A stretch of 64,000 nt of DNA, from the NCBI GenBank assembly GCA_025677815.1, contig JAIXMP010000001.1:2542001-2606000 (forward strand). Direction: 5' to 3'. Source of the stretch: Phascolomyces articulosus (Eukaryota; Mucoromycota; Mucoromycetes; Mucorales; Lichtheimiaceae). Both the position numbers and the translations under genes were made by a program. The notes beneath the pieces were generated by a model. That model was not told the DNA's origin. It saw only the letters and a program-made list of their open reading frames with translations, and ran no database searches. This document shows, in pieces, positions 46,247-61,288 of the stretch (the stretch's first letter is position 1; each line of letters starts with the position of its first letter).

Positions 46247-48572
46247 ATATATGAAGAAAAAACTATGGGGGGTCTTGGGTCACAATGCCCCTTTCTTTTT
46301 ATATACGTTAAAATATAAGGGGATCATCTAACATCTACAGTAACATAAGCAGTTTACATTTCTATCTAGAATATCTATACATCTTATATTTCATTGTCTA
46401 CAATCATATACCCTTTGTATACTTTTGATATCCGCGGATGTGCTACGCCGATCATCAATCCTGTTGACTATAGACCTTCGTAACGATACACACCATCACA
46501 GACCCTTTGGGCTATTTGGTAAAAGAGGCATAACGTTGTTTTAGCTCTTGTGTAACAGTCTCCTATTTTATATTAGTTATAGCTCGCTTAGGATTATTTT
46601 GTTAATACAGAGTACTGTGTTCCTGCGTTTTGAACTCTTAAAAAATTATGAGATATATTTATTTATTTTCTGTATTCCTTGAACATTTCTGTAATAAGAT
46701 AGTTGATTTACTCGCAAAAAGCATCGTCCAATCTATCGGGAACGAAGTAGTCTTCGAAAAGCAAAAGGGAGCATGTATAAATGTATGTATTATAACAAAT
46801 AGTAATATTGTGCACATTTGATTTGTTCGAGTGATGATGATACTTTACGCATTTTAGAATTCATTATTTACATATGTAAAACAAACAAGAATTAAATCTC
46901 TAATCCAGATGATCAATATTACTCTTATCTCTCTATACAGCTATAGTGGTGGTTCTATATTATTTATATAGAGGGTAATTTTTTTATATAGTATTACCAC
47001 GTACAAAATGATGTAACTCTGTAACATTTTATTAAATTATTTTTACAAATCAAGATACTTCTAATGCTAATATCTAAATAAAGAAATAACAATGATATGA
47101 GTAAGTTAGTAAACGATTATAAAGTAACCACAATGACACCCCTCTCAGAATCGATTCCCAATAAGCTATTAAATGCATAACAACTTACCATATAAGCAAA
47201 TTGTAAGGTCCTGGACTGACGAAAAATCGTGACATGTAAAAAAAAAGTGATTTTATATTAGTATCATTGTTTAGTAATTGATGTATAAAATTATATGTTA
47301 TAGAATATATAATGAACAAAGATTTAATGCTTACCATGTAAGAATGGAGGATGCTTCCTGCCGATGGACACCCCCCCCCGTAATTCATCAACTTTTGACC
47401 ATACTTGTACTGAGCAACTACAAGGCTTTTTTTACAACAGAAAACCTTGCAGGAACTCCAAGCAAATGGTCTTTGGTGAAGAATGAGAGGAACCATCCCA
47501 GGGCGCCCAGAAGATTGTTGTCGACGAAGACAGCACTATAAAAATAAAGAAACTGTTCGTCATAACAAATTAGATATATATACATTAAAGTTTAACATTG
47601 CATTCCAACGCTATCCACAAAAGAGAAATAGTAGTAATTACATTTCATATGTGTGCTTGTGTGTGTGCTTATGTGCTTGTGCGTGAAAGAAGATTTGATG
47701 GAGAGAAAAAAAAAGGAAAAATATTCACTCCTTTTATAGTTTTTTTTTTTGGACCCGATCTTATTACTGGTTCTTTGTTGTCTAAAAATATAATATCAAT
47801 TCATTATGTAACTGACTACTTTTATGTTTTTCAAAAACAACTTTCTTAAAACATGAAATAATTCTTTGTTTTCCTGTACAATTAATTTTAATTTTAGCAC
47901 CATAAGAAATAGTAAACCTGAATAGTCTGGTAAATACCTGAAAAAAAAAAAAAAAAAAAAAACTTGAAAAAATGCAAGTTTATCAGGAATGACTTCATTT
48001 TAATAGAATACTTTATGCTATTTGCAATTCATTATGCATATACGTACGATGGAATTATTATGATAGCTACTATTTTTATTATATTTTACTATGTTAATGG
48101 AATAACATAATGATCTTTTTTTTCTACCTTGCATATACAAATCACAAGAAAGAAACTGCATAAAAAAGTATTTCATTTAGCAATAACGAGTGAAAAACAT
48201 ATTCTAGGTATAATATCACGGTTTATTTTACCAGAAAAACACCTGATTTTAACCTATGTCAGGATATTATAATTTTTGATGAAAGAAAAAAAAAGCTAAA
48301 ATTACTTGTCTCTATTATCCCAAATTTCAGACACATTTCCTAAGGTGGAATTCCAAAAATTAGTTGACTGTAATTTCTGGAGACGATTGTTAATCGAGTT
48401 CATAGTCAATAATGTTATGTAATATATATTTTTAGTGTATACACTAATTCTTCAGTGGGGATTATCAACGCCTTTATTATGTTTATATATAGTACTTGAT
48501 CATTTTGTTTTCATCTTTTTTTTTAATAAAATTGACAACAAATGCCAGGCAAAACACTACAAAGGACTTGTT

Positions 48573-48607
<35 letters not shown>

Positions 48608-49167
48608 TTCGGTAACTCATTAAAGAAATAATACTCTACACATAACAAAAAGGCACGTTGTTAAGTAGTTTTGTTCTTTTTTTTTTCCTCCATGCAACCT
48701 TTTTTCCATAGTATAAAAATGTGCATTCAAGAATTTGAGTCATCACATTTTATAAAAAATATATATCAAAGCAACACTTTGCCAGCTACCTATTTGTTAG
48801 GTGATCAAAGAACTTTGTCTTCTATGCATATTACCAACTTTTGATCCATGAAACAATCAATAAAAGATATATTCTGATTTCAAGAAAAAGTATACACTAT
48901 GGTGATGACACAAGTCTTCAATCCGTCACCCGTATCATATAGTAATAGCAATAATAAACAAACAAAAAAATGTACAATTTATAAGTACAAGAGGGGGAAG
49001 TATAGGAACTGAATCTTGTATCAAATAGAAATGGATACTTTTTTACAATGAAGTAAAAGGTACGCCAGATGTTGGTTGTAACCTAATTAAATTATATATA
49101 TCATGATAAGTAAATCGATTTGATCGGATGAAAACAGAATGCAAGGTGTACCAATATACTTTTTTTT
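46247..49167. other. Intergenic with poly-A tracts
   Basis: 2.9 kb. Contains a 32-base A tract (48574-48605), a 22-base A tract near 47940-47962 and an unassigned exon-like frame at about 47340-47540 (open on both strands, with a donor-like CTTACATGGTAAGC on the minus strand). No gene can be named. Confidence 0.4.
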
Positions 49168-50562
<1,395 letters not shown>

Positions 50563-51540
50563 GGGCTTTGCTCTTTTTTTTTTTCTCTTTCTTAGCAGGA
50601 CAATAGAAGAATTGAAAAAGTAGATTCTCAGTTTTTGGGATATGCCTATAGTAATATTTCAATCACCGATTAAGGTGTGTATGTGTTGTGTTGTGTTGTG
50701 TGTATGTTTTATTATCATCAGATAGGAGAAACCTTGTAACGTTTATGCAAAAAGTTGTACAAAAAAAAACTAATTCTCCTCTTCCCCCGTGACCCATCAC
50801 AAAAGCATCACTATTATAAAACAACGTGTCTTTTTTTTATATATATTTGGAACAATCATTGGTTATTATTATTATAAAAAAACAGCATAATAATATTGTA
50901 TATATTTTTTTTTAAAAAAAAACATAACTATTATAATAATAATAATATGAACATGTGTCAATTAGATACAAAAAAAAATGAACATAATGTAAGTGTAGAA
51001 ATTCAAAAGAAACAATCTAGAAAAAAAGCAGCATACAAATAAGTAGAATTATGTAAAGAATAATGGGGTGAAAATATTACAAGTTGAAATATATAATGAA
51101 AACAATAAAATGTTATGTAATGGCAAATTAAAAAAAAAAAAGAAGAAGGGAGGAAAGGGAGGAAAGATTAAAGAAGTATGATATATACAAGAAGTGTGAT
51201 ACAAAGCGTTTTTTTTTTTTTTTTCAATCATGAAGAAGAAGCAAAGCGACGATCCTTTTTCTTTTCCGAAAACTCCCGCTATTTCGCCCTTTTTGTTTTT
51301 TTTTTCTAACTATAACTTCATCTTCAATAGATTAATAATAGATAGAATAGAAACGAGAGCTAGGATTATTGTTGTTTATTATAACTTTTTTTTTTTGGCC
51401 AAAAAGTTAAGTTGTTGTTGTGAAAGTGGTGTGGTATAGATGGATTGTTGTCATTGGAAGAAATGATATCTGTATAAAAGTATATAATAAGAAGATGGTG
51501 GAATATCACAGTAGTTAAACCAAAAAAAAAAAAAATAGAT
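50563..51540. other. Intergenic between two minus-strand genes
   Basis: Holds the promoter of the PHYHD1-like gene and the 3' flank of the GATA factor. TG-rich repeat at 50675-50700, a T9A9 palindromic run at about 50905-50922. No gene seen. Confidence 0.45.
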
Positions 51541-53013
51541 TTAACGACGAGACTTTCGGCTCCGTGAAGATTTATGAATAGAATGGCCACTCCTATTACG
51601 TTTCTTGATCACATCTGTCTTTAGGCTCAAAGGACGAACCACGCCATGAAGTTTTAAAAACAATCCACATGCATTACAGAGAGGTTGCCCGGTACTGTCC
51701 CTGCGCCATAATGGTGTATTTTGAGTTTCGCAATTCGTGCATCGGATGTCGCTATTATTGGTCAAGTCTGGCGTGCTTCTAGTGGAAGATGACTTTGGTG
51801 CATGATGATTGGCTGATTTCTTACTGCGTGCCTTTTTGTTGGATTTATTCATAGAGGCTTTCGTTGTTTTCTTGTTGGTCATCTTTTGACGCACGTGCCC
51901 ACGCCTTGATGGTTGTGCTGGTGGAAGTTTTTTATGTTGAAATGACCAATCAGGATCGCTCTCGTTGTCATCCTCATCTTCTTCTTCCTCTAGTTCCTCT
52001 TCTTCATCGTCCTCCATATCTGCTAATAATACCCCTGGTCGTTGTTGTTGTTGTTGTACTTGGTATAGGTCATGATCATCTTCATCTTCATCCTCTTCAT
52101 CAAAGAGAGTTGTCATGGGAACCAATTCCAATTGTTTAGGTTCAATTAATTCATCATCAAAAGTAGTATCCAACGGAGTGGTAGGTTTATTATCTTCAAT
52201 ACTACTTGCCACAGAAGCAGGTGAAGAGGACCAAACAGGAGATGATGTCAATGACGCGTTGGGCAACATTTCATGGGGTGCAATGGAAGTAGGCTCTTCA
52301 AAGAAAAAGTTGGAACTAGGGTGAGATGTTGCCGTTGTCGTTGTCGTCGTCAACAATGCATCACATGCTAATGGTGAAAGTGTTTGAAGTGGATGAATAT
52401 GTGAAAGTTGGACCATTTCTTGTTGCTGTTGTGACTGATGTTGCTGTTGTTGCTGTTGTTGTACTGGTGCTGATGCTGGATGATGAATAGGATGCTGAAG
52501 ATGACGTTGAAAATGTGAAGAAAGAGGAGAATCAGAAAATAATGTAGAAGGTTGTTGAATATGAGCGGATGGTAACATCCAATCTTGTTCTTTTTGTTGT
52601 TGTAATTGCTGTTGTTGCAAACCCCAACGGCTAGAAAAATGGTTTTCCAAAGTAATGTTTTCCAATGGGTATTCAGGTGTTGTTGGGAAAGAAGAAACAT
52701 TAGCATCAAACCCATCCATGGTAAACAAGTCAGGTGTACTAGCATTCATCATATCCAAAAGTGCTTGGTCCAAAGATCCATCTAGACAAAAGTCAAGTGG
52801 AGTAGCAGGCGTCATTGTCATAGGAACAGTGCTTGCTATGGAAACTGGGATTTGTTGGGGATGTTGTTGTTGCTGTTGTTGATGATGATGTTGTTGATGA
52901 CTAGGATGATGGTGATGATGATGATGATTCTGTTGTTGGTGATATTGAGTCATCATAGGACCCATAAAAGTGGGTTGTTGTTGTGAATGACGATGAGGAT
53001 GGTATGAATACAT
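51541..53013 (-). CDS. GATA zinc-finger transcription factor (AreA/NIT2-type finger)
   Basis: Sequence-specific activator or repressor binding HGATAR sites; fungal GATA factors of this finger type control nitrogen metabolism. Single exon. The first ATG of the frame is at 53013, giving 490 aa. Residues 1-60 are His/Gln-rich, the middle has poly-Q stretches and acidic blocks (E-E-E-E-L-E-E-E near residue 340), then a basic Lys/Arg region. The single class IVa finger, C-x2-C-x17-C-x2-C, covers about residues 425-449. It is followed by [15 protein letters not shown] and K-K-R-N-R, the extension shared with AreA/NIT2. The finger sits unusually close to the C-terminus (41 residues left). CAG/CAA repeats make length variation between strains likely. 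Confidence 0.95.
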   Translation of the reverse strand: MYSYHPHRHSQQQPTFMGPMMTQYHQQQNHHHHHHHPSHQQHHHQQQQQQHPQQIPVSIASTVPMTMTPATPLDFCLDGSLDQALLDMMNASTPDLFTMDGFDANVSSFPTTPEYPLENITLENHFSSRWGLQQQQLQQQKEQDWMLPSAHIQQPSTLFSDSPLSSHFQRHLQHPIHHPASAPVQQQQQQQHQSQQQQEMVQLSHIHPLQTLSPLACDALLTTTTTTATSHPSSNFFFEEPTSIAPHEMLPNASLTSSPVWSSSPASVASSIEDNKPTTPLDTTFDDELIEPKQLELVPMTTLFDEEDEDEDDHDLYQVQQQQQRPGVLLADMEDDEEEELEEEEDEDDNESDPDWSFQHKKLPPAQPSRRGHVRQKMTNKKTTKASMNKSNKKARSKKSANHHAPKSSSTRSTPDLTNNSDIRCTNCETQNTPLWRRDSTGQPLCNACGLFLKLHGVVRPLSLKTDVIKKRNRSGHSIHKSSRSRKSRR

Positions 53014-56000
53014 ATTATAATGTATATAATAAGAGTGTTTATACAATGGGTAGAGTTCTTGAAGCGAAGAAACGCAAGAGAAAAAAAAAGAAGAAAAAGA
53101 AAGAGAAAAAAAAAAAAAAAAGAGGAAATCAATCGCCTTTTAATGTGTTTCTGCATCAACTGACGAACGGATCATTGACAATCGTTAGAAAGAGAGTAAA
53201 AAGAAAACCTGTGCTACCAACTCTAAAAAAAAAGTCCCTTTTTTTTTGTTTCCGGATGGGGGGATTTATACTTTCGACTATTATTATAATAATTATTATT
53301 TATATATACATTAACCTCCTTTCCGGTTACTACCAGCCTATTATATTCTACTACTTCTTCACTCCTCCTCTTTATGGCGCCATTGCTCTTATTCACTCCG
53401 TCATTTTTCTCAGTTTTCATTTGCAACCTATCATTATCCTATTATAAATAACAAATAAAAAAGACAATTGTTTTTACAAAGGAGAATTAATGACATATTA
53501 GGAAGAAACGAGAATAAGGATTTATAAAAGCAAAAATGTGTCATATGCTTTTTTTTTAACTCACTTTATAAATTTTGGGGGAGCAAAAAAGTAAAAAGGT
53601 TATCATGATCCATTAAAAGAAGACCACGATGATTTTTACGTATCAGCAAAATTGTTGAATATTGAGTGTAATGCAGGTTCTGTACATAATAAGAATAAAA
53701 AGATAAGAAAAAAATTTAAATTTTATTTATCAGGGTATCCTTAGTGGTGCTCGATAAGGTAATCACTTATGATAGTAAAGAATTTCTTAAGCTGTTTTCA
53801 CTTACTGATACCCTTATCATTTTTTTTTAAAAAAACAAAAAAAGTCATGCGCTAATCCTCAACCTTGCTTATTATAATACCTGCCTATTTCTTCTTCTTT
53901 CTGCTAATACCATTATTAAATGTTATGATCGATCTCACCCCATCGTATTATAAAGTCACCACGTGAAATATTATTGTCCTTGTCAAAGGGACACGAATTT
54001 GAATTTAAAAAGTATTATAATATTGAGCATAAATATATATATAAAAGCGTTTTAAAATAGTTATAAATTCTTATATAATAGTAATAGTGTGTAATAAATA
54101 TATAAATAAAAAATTTATAAAATACTTTTTTTTTCTCCATATGGCGTTTTCTATATATCTTTTTTTTTTAATTACCACGACTGTCAAGGTCATTTTTGGG
54201 GGGAGGATGAAGAAATATGACTGTATTGTATATAAAGGAGAATTATCTTTGGTTGAAATGCGTAATGTGAATGGGTGGATTAAGAGATAGAAAATCTCAG
54301 AAAGGAAAAAAATCATTGGCTACTATCGGGTTACATCGGGTCACAGTCTAAGTTATTAGTTATACAAAATATCAGTGGATTGAAGGACGTTGATCCGTCT
54401 ATTTGGGTTATGCATAATTTCATGGCGATCTCTCTTCAAGGGTGGTTTTTTTTGTTGTTGTTCAGTGGCGTGTGACAATTGAAAATAATACTACTCTTTT
54501 TACCCGCCTCTTTCTTCTATTAATGTTGTCTATCGATAGCTCCCATTTTAGGAATATATTAGCTTTTTGTTGGACCATCCATTCTTAATTTAATAATAAT
54601 ATTAATAAATTATATATAATAATATCTTTGATTTTCAAAGGAATTTTGCATTAAACGGCTTGTGTTTTTCCCTTTGTAATTATTATTATTGTCCTGCCAT
54701 AAGTTTCGGTCGTTATCAACCATTCAATAGTCATATGATTACTATTACTACTATAAGTGCTTTATTATTATTATTATTATTATTATGATAAACATTTAAG
54801 CAAAAAGTGAACTTCAGTATTCTATTCGTTCCTTTTTGCAAAACAGTTCTTTATCTCAGTAAATTAAATAATATGACCAGAAATGAAAAACTTTCTTACT
54901 GATACACCTATAAACTCCCTCCCCCCCTAGAATTCTGGTTTATATTCACAAATCTGTACAGCCATACTTTTTTTTATATATTTTTATTATAACCTTATTA
55001 ACATCAGGAAAACAACGAAGAGTATAATTAAAAATATGTCCTAATAGGCAAATTTTCATTAGTATACATTCGTATACCATCATCTTGAGGAAAAGTGACA
55101 TGTTGTGATAGTCATAGTTTAGTGTCGTTTTGCAACAGCAAATATACAGAATTGTGTTATATAACATATATACCCTTCAGCGAAATCTACTTTGCTCCAA
55201 TAATAAAGGTTATAAGGTATCATGCGCAATTCGTAAAAAAAAAAAAAAAAAAAAGAACGACCAATGACAAATCCAAAATAAAAGTACCTCATTTATTACC
55301 GTTTATTCAAAATTAGAAAGCTGTTGAAGGGAACAGACTATATAATAATAGCATACAAATTTTCCAATGGATGATCTTGTAAATAAAAAGTAAGTGATAG
55401 GGCATTATTCAACAAATAGAGAGAAGCACCTATGACAAAATAAAAACGTGTTTTTTATATTGGATGTAGAGTGATAGGCTATCCTCGATCAAATATTGGA
55501 GGATGTGTAATTAACGTAAGTACTCGAATTCCAGATTAAAGTAGGAATGACAGGTTCAATAGTAAAATAGTATCATCTATACTACACAATCCACCATTTC
55601 ATATGCCTGAAAGTATTATCCGTAGTATAATTCAATTGAATGATCCATTCTTTTTCATACGCATTTGTATTATGTAACAACTGACGATATGAATCCTGAT
55701 TTCCCTATTAGAAATCAATGTGTACTATATACCAAAATATCAATAGATAGTATGTGATTATATATTTAATTGAGAAGACTGTCTTTAACTGACTTTCCAA
55801 ACTGTTTTTTCTGTGTCTTCCTTTTATCAATCAACGATATATAATTGCTTCCTCCAATTATAGTATATATAGGATGTTGTGTGCTGAAATTGATGGAACC
55901 GTTATATGAATAAAAATTCTTTTGATTCAACAATGGTAAAGTGACACTTCAATTTATATATATATATATATATATATAAAACATAGCTAAAACTTTATAA

Positions 56001-58628
56001 GAATAAGTAACAAGTACAAATAAATTTCATAATTTATAACACTCGATAATGTGGACCAAAAATTTTGAAGAGACCAAGGGATTTATATAGCGATAGACAC
56101 CATCAACATACTCATAAAAATACAGGCGTTTATAAAAAAGACCATATGTATTTTGAATCCATCATCTGCTGCCTGACAACATGAACTAGAACTAGTTACG
56201 TGTCAAAAAGTACTCCTTTTAGGAGGGAGGGAGAAAGGGGGTAAACTATATAAGCTGATAAATGGAGCAATGAGTTTATATTAGTTAAGTGATCTTCAAA
56301 TACTATATCTTCATCTTAAACGGTTTACAAAACTATAAACTGACCAAAGCAAATTAATAAAAAAACATAAAAGAAATGTGCAAAAAGAAAAAGATCTAAT
56401 AGAAGAGAATTAATCGTTAGAATACATAGATAAATATCAATATTCACACATTAACTTGATGATACACCTCTCCAATACCCAACTAAGCATCATGATAATG
56501 AAAGTCATACATGAAATAAGCAGAAAAAAAAAAAAAGGGGGGGGCGAGTTTAAAGACATCTGGGTCAAAGCATGACCAAAAATAGACAACAGGGTAGATA
56601 TTTCAGTAGGAATGCCGTGATACGGCAAAGGATTAAACCAACATATATGATGGAAGATGGACGATATAGCATGACGATGAATCGGTACAGCATACATGAT
56701 AAAAGTTTGTTCAGGGTGGCTTGATCAACGGGTGTTCATGATGCAACATAAAGTAGAACCAAAGACCAAGATCATGTGACACAACAATGAATTACCAAAG
56801 AAGGATGGCTTGACACATGGCAGTAATAAAATAATCCCATAGTACATACGATCAATGGAAACATACAACATAGTACATAGTATGAATGATCGAAGGAGAT
56901 TGATACAAGAGAGCAACAACTTGGATGACTAATCAAGAAGATGGATAACACAAAAAAAAATTTGTAAGTATTATCAACAAGTAGAAGACACATTATAAAT
57001 ATAATACGATCACGAAAAAAAAAGGTGTCAAAAGAAATTCAATAACATACCATAATATATCGCACCATGTTTGGGAGGAAAACAACAGGAAACAATGTTA
57101 TATGACCAAAAAGATGAGTGTGACGACAGCCGCAGCAAGGATGGATGGATGAAACGATCAACAAAATGGTGAATCAGAGTTTCCGATATTATATTGTTTA
57201 TAATACTCTCTATTTGTTATTACCACCTTGGTATTATAGTTGTTTCTTACGTCAGTTATAGTGGATAAAAAACAATCTTGATATAAACACTCATCAACGT
57301 CAAATACACTCCAAGGTAACGTACAACCATGAGTTAGAGAAACGCTTAGTACTACATAGCTTTTGGCAGAATTTGGCAGAAAACACTTCTGTCGGCCAAA
57401 ATTCGGCAAAAACATTTTTTATGGTGCACTAAGTTGAACCAAACACATGTTTTGGGAGCAGTATCCCCACCTTCCTGTGGTTGTTACCGTTAATTAGGTT
57501 ACGTTTTTTTTTCCTGGAGAACTAGGAGGAGGCTTAGCATAATCTAATGTCATATTGTATAATAAAAAAAATAAATGTTTATTATTGATATAACAATGAT
57601 GAATGAAGTTGGTAATGGCCATATCATTACTATTTTTGGTTATATTATATATTTTGGTATATCTATGAAAGAGTGAGATACATGTGGATTAAAATTATAT
57701 AGAATTGTTGTGTATCAATGATTTGTATATAATGATAATGTCAATAATAACCTTTGTCATTAACAGTAATAATCAGATATCATATACCTCTAACTAACCA
57801 TTGTTATTGTTTATATTATACATTCAAATATGAAAATGTACTCTACTTATACTACTGCTCATCTTGAAATACATAGTAAGGTTACACCAATGTGGATATG
57901 AGCATATTAAATTATGCAGCTAAGATCATATTACTTACTATCCTCACTGGTCTACACCAATGGATTCAGTATCTATTTATGCTTTTTAGTTTGTTTTTTT
58001 TACTGGTGTAAGAACTGATGAAATATATTTGTTTATTACTTCTGTAATAAATGTAGAATAAACGAATGACTGATTGTTGTCTTTACAATGAGTAACTCAC
58101 ATGTATTTTAAATTTCGGGCCAACAAAACTGCCTTAATTTTCGGAAATCTGGTTCTCCTACCAAAGGTTGAGTGAACTATAAATGCAGTAAGGTGAGAAT
58201 AATAATAACATTTTCTAACCTGTACCCACTTTATCTATTTATTGTATTCCGCTGTAACATGACCCTTAGGAACAAAAAAAAAGGTATTATATAAGATGTG
58301 AAAAAAAATACAAATAAAAAGAGAAATTTCACCATTGAATTTTATCTCTCGTTTCTTTCTTTCTTTCTCTCTCTGCTTCTTTTCAGCTAATTATACACAT
58401 AAACTTGGCTAGTGTATTCAGTTCCAAGGTGCTATTTTATTCAATTATATAATTATTGACCTTTAATAATCGCTTTATTTTCAACAACACTATTCGTGGA
58501 TATTAAAGTGGGGAATCTCGGATATAACCAGTGAATGAACGGGATAAAAAAAAATCCATATTTCTCTTGTCGATTCGTTTTTAGTTCAATAAAAACACCA
58601 TTGAGTAAACTTCTGCCAAAATAAAACG
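53014..58628. other. 5.6-kb gene-poor interval
   Basis: Begins with the GATA factor promoter (purine-rich, 53070-53125). The remainder is AT-rich with TTA (54764-54786) and TA (55956-55978) microsatellites, an A20 tract (55235-55254) and repeated TTTGGCAGAA/CGGCCAAAATTCGGCA words at 57360-57412, with a related GGGCCAACAAAACTGCC-type stretch at about 58118-58145. Short frames at 56437-57415 show no family signature. No RNA gene recognised. Confidence 0.4.
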
Positions 58629-61288
58629 ATGTCACAGTTGACAGTATCCAACCATCACCATAACAAACTTATCGAGCAATTTTTTGCTCTTGTTCGTATC
58701 TCAAGAAACATGACAAGAGGAAGATCAATAGCTGCGCCCATCGCAGCCACCCTGTTTGCAGCGACAGTTGCTTGGCGATATTTTGTATCAAGAAGAAAAA
58801 AAGTAGCTCACTTTTTAAATATTCCAACACCCAAAGGATCAAATATATTCATCGGTAATGTTGGCTTTATTCCTTTTTTTTTTATCAAGAATGATATATT
58901 TCTCATCCATCTTTTTTATATATTTCATACGATTAACTGTCTACTATATCTTGTTTAACAGGTCATCTGGGAGCACTTTATAGTCATAGCACAGAAACAT
59001 TTCAACAATGGCACAGAGAATTAGGTACCAAAATAATACAACTCTTATGTTTTGTGCCAAAACAAATAAAGATATTGTGTCTAATACTGTATGCCATTCA
59101 ATCTAAGAATTCATCTCATTTTAATAATAACAAATATCATTCATTATAATCAAATATAAATGTATTTTTAGGTCCTATTTATCATTTTAATTTGGGAACC
59201 CAAAAATGCATTGTTGTAGCAGATCCTATTATGACTCACGAATTATTTTCCTCAATGGGGAAAATTACTTCGGATCGCCCGCATGAACCATCGCTCCTGC
59301 ATGATTTTGGTGGAGATAATACAAGGTACATAAATTAACGATATTCATATCGACTCTTTTGGAAAGTATTTGATATCTATGTTCTCTGATGTGATATAAC
59401 ATAAAACCGAATAACATTCTTTATTTTTTTTTTAAAAAAAAATAAAAAAAATTAGAGGAATTGTTTTAGGACTTCCTAACAGCAAAGCTTGGACTACGTT
59501 ACGCAAATCAGGTCAATAATTTGTCCTACTCTTGACTTCTGAAATGACTATAAAGCTGTAACAGTAAAAATAGTAGACTAAATGAACAAGAGCGGTGACA
59601 TCATTTATTATCTATTAGCTCTTAACGCACTTGGACCGAAAAAAATCAAAGAGGCCAACCCCATCCTTTCCAGAGAAGCAGATGAATTCTTGGAACTAGT
59701 AGCGACAGGAGAAAATATCAATCCTTTGGTGCCTCTTTTGCGCGTATCTCTTAATTTTATACTTCTAACCGTGTTTAGCTTACGTACCACATCGATCGAG
59801 GATCCGCTTTATAAGAAATCAATTGAAGTCATTGGTGCTAGCATGAATCTTTCCGACCTCAAGAATGTTGTTAGTCGACTTATCCCCATCCTTAAAATCA
59901 TAGATCCTTTTATCGGTACGAGAAAGTTGGTGTTCAATACTCATGAGAAAATTTTCAGACCATTTTATGTCGGTTTGATTGAAAAGGCATTGGATGCTGA
60001 TGACGGTAACATTACCAAGGCACTAAACAATGAGTTAAATCAAGGAAAACGTGGAAATTATGCCAATATGTTGCATACCCTAAGTAATAAAGAATCTTCT
60101 TTTTTTTCTAATCATCCTTATTCTATATTCTTATATTTGCCTAGGATATATAACATTAGGAATATTGTATTATTAAATGAAAATGTTGATTAAACTAAAA
60201 TTTGGTATTGTATATTTATTGTTATATATATATATATAGATGACCTACTGACTGCCGGAACGGATACAACGGCTGGTAAGCAATGATAATCCCTTCGTTT
60301 TAATAGAACTTTTTTTTATCTAATCATATGGTGCATATCTACTGTATTATTTATACCAATGATATTTAAATGCTTGTATTTTTTTGCCGTTTTATGATCA
60401 CATTGCAACAATTATATTTTAGTCACCATGGCTTGGGGGTTCCTTCAGATCTCAACCAAACCAGATACTCAGAAGAAAATTCAACAAGAAATTGATGACT
60501 TTGTAAACAAGAATGGACGGCTTCCATATTTCTGGGAAAGAGATGAACTCCCATATATGATTGCTACCCAACGAGAATGTATGCGCTTGAGACCTACAAC
60601 AGAATTTGGTGTCACTCATGTAGTAGCTGAAGATTGTAAGTAATGAGTGAGCAAAAAAAAAAAAATCAGGTTACTCATTTGTACATCCAATTTTCATATA
60701 TATATAAAGTTGAATGGCGAGGAAATATTATACCAAAAAACACATGGCTCATGTCAAACATGCTTGGTGCTCATATGGATCCTGAAAAATATCCAAATCC
60801 AGAAGAATTTAGACCAGAACGGTTTCTCAGCAAGAGTGAAACAATGGCGGCCTCTGCAAACCGAAATGTAGAGGATCGTGATCAATTCAATTTTGGATGG
60901 GGAAGGTAATTAATAAAAAAAATGGAATACTATATTGTAAATCATTATTTATTTAAATCCTTATATATGCCCTTTTGCCATTCTTCTAGACGTATCTGTG
61001 TTGGTACCCATTTGGTAAGTGATGTGTTATTCAGTTGTGTGTAACGAGAAGTAAGTTTAGGAAAAACTTGTAATAACTTGATTCTTTAAATGTACACATT
61101 TATAGGCTGAAACACAAATGTTCAATGTTTGGGTGAGAGTTTTACATCGATGTAATATTAAACCTGCTTTGGATAAAAATGGTGTTGAAGTTCCTCAGTC
61201 GTTAGAAACAGTTAAACCACTTTCAGGACCTATTGTCGTATCGCCATCTCCTTTCGAACTTCGATTTGTTCCTCGGAACAAGGATTAG
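58629..61288 (+). CDS. Cytochrome P450 monooxygenase
   Basis: Membrane-anchored haem-thiolate monooxygenase, probably in the endoplasmic reticulum with a CPR partner; substrate unknown. Ten exons join in phase: 58629-58854, 58962-59024, 59172-59325, 59456-59511, 59619-60083, 60240-60275, 60423-60635, 60710-60905, 60990-61014, 61106-61288. They give 538 aa. An N-terminal hydrophobic anchor lies at residues about 35-50. The I-helix is D-D-L-L-T-A-G-T-D-T-T, the K-helix R-E-C-M-R-L-R-P (E-x-x-R), then R-P-E-R-F. The haem loop is F-G-W-G-R-R-I-C-V-G with Cys473 as iron ligand, encoded across the exon 8/9 boundary and the 25-nt exon 9. An earlier in-frame stop before exon 5 is avoided by the TATTAG acceptor at 59618. 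A later Met (residue 28) is an alternative start. The CYP family cannot be assigned here. Confidence 0.95.

Noticed and set aside
47340..47540. Exon-like segment open on both strands, 1.1 kb upstream of the Fanzor-like remnant on the same strand.
   Set aside because: Neither translation shows TnpB RuvC or N-terminal motifs; a link to the remnant would be guesswork.
57158..57415. 85-aa minus-strand ORF containing F-D-V-D-E-C-L-Y-Q-D.
   Set aside because: Overlaps the repeated TTTGGCAGAA words and has no recognised domain; probably chance.
59580..59618. Translation of the P450 exon 5 from the ATG at 59581.
   Set aside because: An upstream in-frame TAA and family alignment show that the true exon begins at 59619 after TATTAG; the preceding codons are intron.
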